Below are positions 57,792 to 64,000 of a stretch of DNA of 64,000 nt, one piece after another. Within the stretch, counting starts at the first letter, position 1, and every line of letters starts with the position of its first letter. The position numbers were made by a program, and so were the translations under genes. The notes beneath the pieces are model-generated. The model did not search any database. It had not been told where the DNA came from and saw only the letters and a list, made by a program, of their open reading frames with translations. This stretch comes from Actinomadura oligospora ATCC 43269. Its GTDB lineage: Bacteria; Actinomycetota; Actinomycetes; Streptosporangiales; Streptosporangiaceae. The stretch spans positions 388,072-452,071 of the forward strand of contig NZ_KI912411.1 of the NCBI RefSeq assembly GCF_000518265.1, given 5' to 3'.

Positions 57792-57828
57792 CCGCCGCCG
57801 ACCGGAGATCTACCCAGATCGGCGGCGG
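57792..57828 (-). terminator. Terminator of the MacB-type exporter operon
   Basis: CCGCCGCCGA (57792-57801) pairs perfectly with 57819-57828 across a 17-nt loop. On the minus strand it lies 64-100 nt after the ABC permease stop and 24-60 nt before the metallothionein-like start, so it could also shape that gene's leader. Confidence 0.6.
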
Positions 57829-57891
57829 CTGATGCGCCGGGGCTCCGCGAACGCGCAGGTCAGGCGCCGGTGGGCGGGTCGCACCCGGCGG

Positions 57892-59094
57892 TCAGACGGC
57901 CCGCAGGGCCTCGGTCGGAGGCATCCGGGCGGCGCGGAGCGCCGGGACGAGCCCGGCGACGACGCCGATCGCCACCGCCGCCCCGACGCCGCCCGCCCAC
58001 GCCTCGGGCGGGATGACCACCGCCCAGTGCCTGGTGGCGGCGTACGCCATGGTGGCGAGCGCCCCCGCGGCGACCCCGGCCGCGCCGCCCAGCCCGGCGA
58101 GCAGGATCGCCTCGGCCAGGAACTGGACGCGGATGTGGCCGCGGGTGGCCCCGAGCGCGCGCCGCAGCCCGATCTCCGAACGGCGTTCCAGCACCGAAAT
58201 GATCATCGTGTTGGCGACCCCGACCCCGCCGACCAGCAACGCCACCGCGCCGAGCCCGAGGAACAGGCCGTTCAGCGCGGACCGCGCGGCGGCGCGCACC
58301 ACCAGCGCGTCCGAGGGGTTGCTCACCGTGACCTGGGAGGGGTTCTCGGGATTGGCGGTCGCCGCCAGCACCGCGTGGACGTTCCCGACCTGGCCCGTGG
58401 CCGAGCGCACGTAGATCGTGGACGGGTGCCCGTCGAAGCCCAGGAACCGCATCGCCGCCGGGTAGCCGACCAGGACCGAGCCGTCGATCTCCGGCGCGAG
58501 CGGCGCGGGCCCGAGGATCCCGACGACCGAGAACCACCTCTGCCCGAGCCAGATCCGCTGGCCGAGCCACACCCGGTCCATGCCGAGCCGCCGCGCGGCG
58601 AGGTGGCCGAGCACGGCGGCCGGCTCGTTGGCGGTGGCCGCGTTGAGGAAGGCTCCCTTCAGGACGCCGGTGCGGACGATCTCCGGCAGCCGCAGGCTGG
58701 TCGCCTGGACGGTGAGCGCGTTGGTGTTGACGTCCGGGATGAGGGGGCTGCGGTACACCTTCGCCTCGACCGCGCCGGTGCTCTGCACCTGCTCCACCGG
58801 CCCGATCCGGGAGATCATCCCGGGCGCGGTCAGCGGCAGCTCGGCGGCGGCGCCCGACAGGTCCTTGCCGGTACTGACGGTCAGCATGTTGGTGCCGAGC
58901 CGGTCGATCTCGGCGAGCAGCCCCGCCTGGGACGAGGCGGACAGCCCGAGCACCGCCACGATGGACGCGACGCCGATCGCGATGCCGAGCGCCGACAGCG
59001 CGGCGCGCAGCCGCCGGGTGCGCAGGCCGACGCTGGAGATCCGCAGCAGGTCGGCGGGCTGAAGCCGTCCGATGGGGTGGGCGTCGGTGGTCAC
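57892..59094 (-). CDS. MacB/FtsX-type ABC transporter permease
   Basis: 400 residues. One N-terminal helix (RAALSALGIAIGVASIVAVL) is followed by a large extracytoplasmic MacB core domain (residues about 55-270) and three C-terminal helices around GVGVANTMIISVLERRSEIG and LRRALGATRGHIRVQFLAEA. These are hallmark FtsX-domain motifs. It overlaps the ATPase stop by 4 bp. It likely works by mechanotransmission with the HlyD-like adaptor to expel peptides or lipids from the envelope side. Confidence 0.93.
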   Translation of the reverse strand: MTTDAHPIGRLQPADLLRISSVGLRTRRLRAALSALGIAIGVASIVAVLGLSASSQAGLLAEIDRLGTNMLTVSTGKDLSGAAAELPLTAPGMISRIGPVEQVQSTGAVEAKVYRSPLIPDVNTNALTVQATSLRLPEIVRTGVLKGAFLNAATANEPAAVLGHLAARRLGMDRVWLGQRIWLGQRWFSVVGILGPAPLAPEIDGSVLVGYPAAMRFLGFDGHPSTIYVRSATGQVGNVHAVLAATANPENPSQVTVSNPSDALVVRAAARSALNGLFLGLGAVALLVGGVGVANTMIISVLERRSEIGLRRALGATRGHIRVQFLAEAILLAGLGGAAGVAAGALATMAYAATRHWAVVIPPEAWAGGVGAAVAIGVVAGLVPALRAARMPPTEALRAV

Positions 59095-59924
59095 GGGGCG
59101 TGCCCTTCCATGGCGCCCGGCGCGGCGGACGCGCCCGGACAGGTCGGCGATACCGGTTCCGGCGTCGGTTTCGGTGACGGTTGTACCTGTGCGTCCTGCC
59201 GGACGTCGGCGACGACGCGGCCGTCCAGCATCTCGATCCGGCGGGGCAGCCGGGCGGCCAGGTCCCGGTCGTGGGTGATGACGACGATGGTGGCGCCCTC
59301 GGCGTTGAGGTCCTGGATCAGCGCGAGGACGGCGTCGCCGTTGCGGCTGTCGAGGTTTCCGGTGGGCTCGTCGGCCAGCACGATGGACGGACGTCCGACC
59401 AGGGCGCGGGCGATCGCCACGCGCTGCCGCTCGCCGCCCGACAGCCTGGACGGGATGTGCCCGGCGCGGTGCGCCAGGCCGACCCGGTCGAGGGCGTCGG
59501 CGGCGGCCCGGCGGCGCAGCGACCGCGGCACGCCCGCGTAGAGCAGGCCGTCCGCGACGTTCTCCAGCGCCGTGGTGTGGTCGGCGAGGAAGAACTGCTG
59601 GAACACGAACCCGATCGTGCCCGCCCGCAGCCGGGACAGCTCCCTGTCGCCCATCCGCCCGGCCTCGGTCCCGGCGACCCGGACGATCCCGCTGGTGGGA
59701 CGGTCGAGCGTCCCGATGACGTTCAGCAGAGTCGACTTCCCCGAACCGGACGGCCCGACGATCGCGACGAGCTCGCCCCGGCGGACGGTGAAACTCACCC
59801 CGAGCAGCGCGGGCACCGGCGGCTCGCCGGGATAGATCCTGCTCACCGACTCCAGTTCCAGCACCGGCCCGGCGGTCAGGTCACCTGCGGTCATGTCATC
59901 AGCGGTCATGTCGTCGGCGGTCAT
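59091..59924 (-). CDS. MacB/LolD-type ABC transporter ATP-binding protein
   Basis: 277 residues. Walker A GPSGSGKSTLLNVIGTLDRP, signature RLSGGERQRVAIARALVGRP, Walker B IVLADEPTGNLDSRNG and the switch His in VVITHDRDLAARL. The N-terminus contains the tandem repeat MTADDMTADDMTAGD, with three in-frame ATG codons (59924, 59909, 59894). The first overlaps the adaptor stop by 4 bp, so coupled starting there is likely. About 35 extra C-terminal residues are Pro-rich. Confidence 0.93.
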   Translation of the reverse strand: MTADDMTADDMTAGDLTAGPVLELESVSRIYPGEPPVPALLGVSFTVRRGELVAIVGPSGSGKSTLLNVIGTLDRPTSGIVRVAGTEAGRMGDRELSRLRAGTIGFVFQQFFLADHTTALENVADGLLYAGVPRSLRRRAAADALDRVGLAHRAGHIPSRLSGGERQRVAIARALVGRPSIVLADEPTGNLDSRNGDAVLALIQDLNAEGATIVVITHDRDLAARLPRRIEMLDGRVVADVRQDAQVQPSPKPTPEPVSPTCPGASAAPGAMEGHAP

Positions 59925-61105
59925 GAGATCGGCACCACGACCTGCTGACCGGGCACGATGCCCTTGCCGGTGATCTGCACCGTCCCGGCGGTGTCGTCGA
60001 ACAGTCCGAGCGTCACCGGCATGAGGTGGTGCGAGCCGCCGGCGTCCACCACCTCGACGCCGTAGCCGCCGCCGAGCAGCGCCAGCAGCGCGTTGACCGG
60101 GACCATCAGCGCGCCCTCGACGCTCTCGGTGGTGATCGACACCCCGACGGGGGCCTGGTCGAGGGCGCCGGTGGCCCTGGAACCGCCGGGCGTGACCGTG
60201 ACCGGAACGGTGGACCGGCCGCCCGGGGCCTTCTTGACGACGGTGCCGACCGACGCGACCGAGCCCCCGACGCTCGAGCCGTCCGGCAGCGTGATCACGA
60301 CCTTCTGGCCCTCCTTCAGCCTGCCCTGCAGGGACGCGTCGACGTCGACGTTCACCTGCCGCCGGGTGGAGCTACCCGTGAGGACGACGCCGCCCTCCGG
60401 GGCCCGGCCGCCCAGCTTGACCGCCAGGCCGGTGATCCTGATCTTGGCGGCGCCGACGAACACCACCTCGCCCTTGGCGAGCCTGCCCGTCCGCCTGACG
60501 TCGAGGGCGTCCTGAAGGTTCCTGACGGCGGCGGCGGTCGCCGCCGTGTAGGTGTCCGACCCCGTGGGGATGGAGCCGTCGGCGTCGTATCCGGAGGCGG
60601 CGAGGGCGGCGTTGAGCTCCTGGACGTCCGGTCCGGTCACGCCCGGTCTCAGGTCGCGGTACATGGGGGTCCTCCCGCCCTTGAAGAAGACGACGGGCCT
60701 GCCGTCGACCCTGTAGAGCACCTGGCCCTGCCGGACGACCCGGCCGAGCCTCGGCAGACCGGTGATGACGCCGGACGCCTGGTTGACGGCCTGGTAGCCG
60801 CCCGCGTAGGTGAGGGTCCCGCTCACCGAGGTGCGGGCGGTCAGGGTCCCCCGGGTCACGGTCGCCATGCCGGTGGTGACGGATGCCGGGGGCTGGTGCT
60901 CGCCGCCGTGTCCGGCCGTGACCGTGTAGTAGCCGGCGCCGCTCGCGACGATCAGGACCACCGTGACGGTCACCACGATCCGCTTGCGCCGCCTCCGGGC
61001 CGCCAAGGCGGTGCGGAGCGACCGGGTCTCCGGTTCGCTCTCCAGAGCGGCCGGTGCGACATTCGTCGTCGAGACGGTCCGGGAAAACCCGAGGCGGTCA
61101 GCCAC
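59921..61105 (-). CDS. HlyD/MacA-like adaptor with peptidoglycan-binding domain
   Basis: 394 residues. A basic cytoplasmic N-terminus leads into a single helix (residues about 43-62, IVVTVTVVLIVASGAGYYTV). A barrel-sandwich segment follows, then a PG_binding_1-like insert (RDLRPGVTGPDVQELNAALA, ATAAAVRNLQDALDV) and beta-barrel domains. GTG 61105 has GAAGGA upstream and overlaps the lipoprotein stop by 8 bp; an in-frame GTG at 61126 is possible. It probably links the MacB-type pump to the cell wall. Confidence 0.88.
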   Translation of the reverse strand: MADRLGFSRTVSTTNVAPAALESEPETRSLRTALAARRRRKRIVVTVTVVLIVASGAGYYTVTAGHGGEHQPPASVTTGMATVTRGTLTARTSVSGTLTYAGGYQAVNQASGVITGLPRLGRVVRQGQVLYRVDGRPVVFFKGGRTPMYRDLRPGVTGPDVQELNAALAASGYDADGSIPTGSDTYTAATAAAVRNLQDALDVRRTGRLAKGEVVFVGAAKIRITGLAVKLGGRAPEGGVVLTGSSTRRQVNVDVDASLQGRLKEGQKVVITLPDGSSVGGSVASVGTVVKKAPGGRSTVPVTVTPGGSRATGALDQAPVGVSITTESVEGALMVPVNALLALLGGGYGVEVVDAGGSHHLMPVTLGLFDDTAGTVQITGKGIVPGQQVVVPIS

Positions 61106-61700
61106 CCGACCGTCCTTCGCCGTCACTGAGGAACCGGCGGCACGCCTTCTCCGCGGCCTGGAAGACGGGATTGTCAGGCGTCATTCCGATCTTGTCGCCG
61201 TCGAGGTTCATGCCGCCGTTGGGATTCGGATCGGGGAACCTGGTCACCCCGTGCTCCCGCATGCACTGCGAGTGCTTCAGCGCCGCCGCACGGTTCTCCG
61301 GGCCGTCGTCGCCCGCGCCGCCGCTGGGCATCAGCGACTTGCAGGCGCCGTCGGCGGACTTGTAGGTCGCCGTGTCGGACTGCACGTCGTTGCCGTTGAC
61401 CTGCAAACCCTTGCCGAGCACCGGGTCGGGGAACCTGCTGATCCCGTGCGAGCGCATGCACTTGGCGTACCTGAGCAGCCCGTCGTAGATCTGCTGGTCA
61501 CTCGGCGGCGCGCCGCCCTTCCCGCCCCCGTTCCCGCTGCCGTCGCCGCCTCGCGGCGCACCGGTGGTCTCCACCGCGGCCACGCCCTTCCTCCCGTCGT
61601 CCCCGGATGACCCGCAACCGCTCGCCACGAGCGCGAACAACGCGAGGCCGGTGGCCAGCACAACGGTCGCGGGCCCACCGCGCCCAATGCGTGCTCGCAT
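61098..61700 (-). CDS. Hypothetical lipoprotein with duplicated CMRxHG motif
   Basis: 200 residues from ATG 61700 (AAGGAGGAG upstream). Signal peptide and lipobox LVASGC predict lipid anchoring outside the membrane; a Gly/Asn linker follows. Two copies of a motif, KCMRSHGISRFPDP and QCMREHGVTRFPDP, are spaced about 60 residues apart, each with one Cys and one His, possibly for heme, copper or disulfide formation. First gene of the adaptor/MacB operon and divergent from a two-component system. Function unknown. Confidence 0.8.
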   Translation of the reverse strand: MRARIGRGGPATVVLATGLALFALVASGCGSSGDDGRKGVAAVETTGAPRGGDGSGNGGGKGGAPPSDQQIYDGLLRYAKCMRSHGISRFPDPVLGKGLQVNGNDVQSDTATYKSADGACKSLMPSGGAGDDGPENRAAALKHSQCMREHGVTRFPDPNPNGGMNLDGDKIGMTPDNPVFQAAEKACRRFLSDGEGRSGG

Positions 61701-62008
61701 GGTCTCCTCCTTCTGTCGACGCACACCTGACATGGAGTTCTACTGAGCCGGTGGTTTCGGAGAGGTATCACCCGGCGACGGTCCCGAGCGCAGGCGTCCG
61801 AATGCTTTTCCCGAACACCCGGCCCGCTCCGCGAATCGTCCAAACCGCGCCGGCGGACGTCGCCTCAGTCGGGGAATCCAGCTCTGAGACCTTCCCGAAA
61901 CCGGGGCGACGCCATGATGGAGCCGTGCCCGACCGCGCGGTCCCGCGCACCCGGACGGCGCGGACGGGGCGGTGGCACATCGGGGTGGTTCCGTCGGGAG
62001 GAGCGCAC
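61701..62008. promoter_or_regulatory. Divergent promoter region of the exporter operon and two-component system
   Basis: 308 bp with no supported gene; the plus-strand frame that crosses it lacks a start with a ribosome site. It must hold the promoters for the lipoprotein-adaptor-pump operon (leftward) and the response regulator (rightward). No clear palindrome or direct repeat was seen. Confidence 0.45.
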
Positions 62009-62662
62009 GTGCGGGTCCTGGTGATCGAGGACGACGAGGAGCTGGCGCAGGCGGTCGCCGTCGGGCTGCGCCGCGCGACCATGGCCGTGGACGTGGCGCT
62101 CGACGGCCCGTCCGGCCTGGAGCGGGCGCTGGTCAACGACTACGACGTGGTGGTGCTCGACCGGGACCTGCCCGGCCTGCACGGCGACGAGGTGTGCGCG
62201 CGGCTGATCCTGGCCGGGAGCCGCGGCCGGGTGCTGATGCTGACCGCCGCCACCACGTCCGAGGACCTGGTGGACGGTCTCGGCATCGGCGCCGACGACT
62301 ACCTGCCCAAGCCGTTCGACTTCCCGGTGCTGGTGGCCCGGATCGGCGCGCTCGCCCGCCGGGCGCACCCGGTGGCGCCGCCGGTGCTGCGGCATCGCGA
62401 CATCGTCGTGGACACCGCACGGCGCGACGCCAGGCGGGGCGGACGGGACCTGGACCTCGCGCCGAAGGAGTTCGGGGTCCTGGAGGTCCTGCTCGCCGCG
62501 GAGGGACGCGCGGTGTCGGCCGAGGAACTGCTGGAACGGGTCTGGGACGAGAGCGCCGACCCGTTCACCAAGGCCGTGAAGGTCACCGTCAGCCGGCTGC
62601 GCGCCAAACTCGGCGAGCCCCCGGTCATCGACACGGTGGCCAAGTCCGGCTACCGGATCTGA
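62009..62662 (+). CDS. OmpR/PhoB family response regulator
   Basis: 217 residues from GTG 62009, which has GGGAGGAG about 6 nt upstream. The receiver domain has acidic residues at 8-9 (IEDDEE), phospho-acceptor Asp51 in VVVLDRDLPG, and Lys in YLPKPFDFP. The winged-helix domain ends with KVTVSRLRAKLGEPPVIDTV and AKSGYRI. The kinase gene starts 11 bp downstream. It probably controls the divergent pump operon. Confidence 0.95.
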   Translation: MRVLVIEDDEELAQAVAVGLRRATMAVDVALDGPSGLERALVNDYDVVVLDRDLPGLHGDEVCARLILAGSRGRVLMLTAATTSEDLVDGLGIGADDYLPKPFDFPVLVARIGALARRAHPVAPPVLRHRDIVVDTARRDARRGGRDLDLAPKEFGVLEVLLAAEGRAVSAEELLERVWDESADPFTKAVKVTVSRLRAKLGEPPVIDTVAKSGYRI

Positions 62663-62673
62663 GGGGCCGCCCG

Positions 62674-64000
62674 ATGCGCCCCCCACGGTTCCCCCGGCCC
62701 CCCGGCCTCCTCCGGAGCGGCCTGTCCCGCCGCACGGTCCGCCTCCGGCTCACCCTGCTGTACGGGGCGCTGTTCCTGGTCTGCGGGACGACGCTGGTCG
62801 GCATCACCTACCTGCTGGCCAGCCAGTCCACGCCCGGCGTCTACACCCTCCGTGGCCCGAACGGCGACACCAACGCGCTGGCGCGCGGCTCGTCCGGCTC
62901 CGACTCCGGCACCGGCACCGGCTCGGGCCCCGGCCCGGACGGCTCGCTGCACTCCAGCTCGGGCCAGGGCGGCGGCAGTGTGAGCGACACGACCGGCCCC
63001 GCCCAGGCCGCCGACATCGCCCGGCGCACCGAGCAGGCCGCCCGCGCGCAGCGCGCCCGGGAACTGCGCTCGCTGCTCGTGCAGTCCGGCACCGCGCTCG
63101 GCATCACGACGGTGATCTCGCTCGGGGCCGGCTGGGTGGTGGCCGGTCACATGCTGCGCAGGCTCCGGCGGATCACCGCGGCGGCCCGCACCATCTCGGC
63201 CGGCAACCTCCACGAGCGGCTCGCGCTGGACGGCCCCCAGGACGAGCTCAGGGAACTCGGCGACACCTTCGACGAGCTGCTCGCCCGGCTGGAGGGGGCC
63301 TTCCTGGCGCAGCGCCGGTTCATCGCGCACGTCTCGCACGAGCTGCGCACCCCCATGACGCGGCAGCGGACCCTCGCGCAGGTCGCGCTCGCCGACCCGG
63401 ACGCCACGGCGGAGTCACTGCGCGCCGCGCACGAGCGGGTGCTGGCGGCCGGGGCGCAGCAGGAGCAGCTCGTCCTGGCGCTGCTCACCCTGGCCCGCGG
63501 ACAGGCCGGGATCGGCCGCCGCGAGCCGTTCGACCTGGCCGGGCTCACCCGGGACACGGCGCTGAACCGGTCGGACGACGCGCGGCGCCTCGGCGTGACC
63601 GTCCGGACCGACCTCGCACCGGCCGAGGTGTCCGGCGACGCGCGGCTCGCCGAACGGATGATCACCAACCTGGTCGACAACGCGGTGCGGCACAACATCC
63701 CCGGCGGGCGGGTGGAGGTCACCACGGGCCGGCGGGACGGGGCCGCGGTGCTGACCGTCGCCAACACCGGCCGGACGATCCCGGAACCCGCCGTGGAGCG
63801 GCTCTTCGAGCCCTTCGAGCGGCTCGACGCCGAGCACACCGGCCGCGCCGAGGGACTCGGCCTCGGCCTGTCGATCGTCCGGGCCATCGCCGACGCGCAC
63901 GACGCCGCCGTCCTGGCCCGCCCCCGCCCGGACGGCGGACTGGTGGTCACCGTGACGTTCCCGGTCAGACACCGTCCGCGGCACGACCCCGGAGCCGCGC
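62674..64000 (+). CDS. Two-component sensor histidine kinase (3' end outside window)
   Basis: 442 codons visible and still open at base 64000. A helix at about residues 23-48 is followed by an extracytoplasmic loop of about 90 residues that is Gly/Ser-rich, then a second helix (TALGITTVISLGAGWVVAGH). HAMP comes next, then HisKA with the phospho-acceptor His in HVSHELRTPMTRQRTL. The N box is NLVDNAVRHN, the G1 box reads VANTGRTIP (Asn where Asp is usual, as in several actinobacterial kinases), and G2 is GLGLGLSIVRAIAD. Pairs with the OmpR-type regulator. Confidence 0.93.
   Translation, partial: MRPPRFPRPPGLLRSGLSRRTVRLRLTLLYGALFLVCGTTLVGITYLLASQSTPGVYTLRGPNGDTNALARGSSGSDSGTGTGSGPGPDGSLHSSSGQGGGSVSDTTGPAQAADIARRTEQAARAQRARELRSLLVQSGTALGITTVISLGAGWVVAGHMLRRLRRITAAARTISAGNLHERLALDGPQDELRELGDTFDELLARLEGAFLAQRRFIAHVSHELRTPMTRQRTLAQVALADPDATAESLRAAHERVLAAGAQQEQLVLALLTLARGQAGIGRREPFDLAGLTRDTALNRSDDARRLGVTVRTDLAPAEVSGDARLAERMITNLVDNAVRHNIPGGRVEVTTGRRDGAAVLTVANTGRTIPEPAVERLFEPFERLDAEHTGRAEGLGLGLSIVRAIADAHDAAVLARPRPDGGLVVTVTFPVRHRPRHDPGAA

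Noticed and set aside
1..64000. CRISPR arrays, tRNA/rRNA genes, transposases, integrases, phage genes
   Set aside because: No regularly spaced direct repeats, no TTCGAATCC-type tRNA arm and no recognisable mobile-element protein was seen on either strand.

Overview
The window is a 64 kb stretch of very GC-rich chromosomal DNA with dense genes, many GTG/TTG starts, frequent 4-bp stop/start overlaps, a HrdB/SigA-type principal sigma factor and WYL, DUF3040, DUF1772, TetR and actinobacterial NirB/NnaR-type proteins. This points to a filamentous actinomycete; the Thermomonosporaceae/Streptosporangiales are my guess from general gene content, not a measurement. No tRNA, rRNA, CRISPR array, transposase or prophage gene was recognised, so this looks like core or near-core chromosome and not an island.

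Layout. 1-6.4 kb: a secreted GH3 beta-N-acetylhexosaminidase running off the left edge, an AI-2E-family membrane protein, and a TetR regulator divergent from a DrrA/DrrB-type ABC exporter with a perfect 16-bp palindrome between them. 6.5-11 kb: an EamA exporter and a solitary 1,115-residue protein with a long Pro/Gly-rich linker, repeated TTAD motifs and a degenerate AAA-like C-terminus. 11-15.7 kb: a NarL-type two-component system divergent from an ABC ATPase with two paralogous permeases. 15.8-22.2 kb: three regulators (two TetR, one WYL-DinB fusion), small membrane proteins, a FAD monooxygenase sharing a double operator with its TetR gene, and an RsbW-like ATPase. 22.5-22.7 kb: a candidate stand-alone structured RNA ending in a 44-bp perfect palindrome. 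22.8-33.7 kb: a GHL10-type glycosidase-like lipoprotein, an S1C protease, a spermidine-synthase-like protein, BioY, isochorismate synthase (menF), a DMT-like protein, endonuclease VIII, a fatty-acid desaturase and a tyrosine phosphatase. 33.9-36.8 kb: a 968-residue intracellular leucine-rich-repeat protein.

36.9-41.9 kb holds menD-menC-menB (minus strand) and the divergent menE. Together with menF at 28 kb these give most of the classical o-succinylbenzoate route to menaquinone. The menF and menE promoters carry the same palindrome (TGAACGSGTTCA) over the -35 region, suggesting a shared regulator. 42-47 kb: a CDF metal transporter, the principal sigma factor and an ABC-2 exporter.

47.3-55.3 kb is a six-gene minus-strand nitrate/nitrite assimilation operon: molybdopterin nitrate reductase, its FAD/[2Fe-2S] electron-transfer partner, a translationally coupled 70-residue membrane ORF, nirB, nirD and a HemD-winged-helix regulator resembling NnaR. 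Two near-identical 43-bp elements with four GlnR-like pentamers at 11-bp spacing lie just upstream of the nitrate reductase gene and of nirB.

55.5-64 kb: a Nudix hydrolase, a membrane pentapeptide-repeat protein, a metallothionein-like protein, and a lipoprotein / HlyD-like adaptor / MacB-type ABC exporter operon divergent from an OmpR-type response regulator and its sensor kinase, which runs off the right edge. Across the window the plus strand appears G-rich on the left and C-rich on the right regardless of gene direction, changing sign near 31.5-33 kb; many genes appear to be transcribed leaderless.
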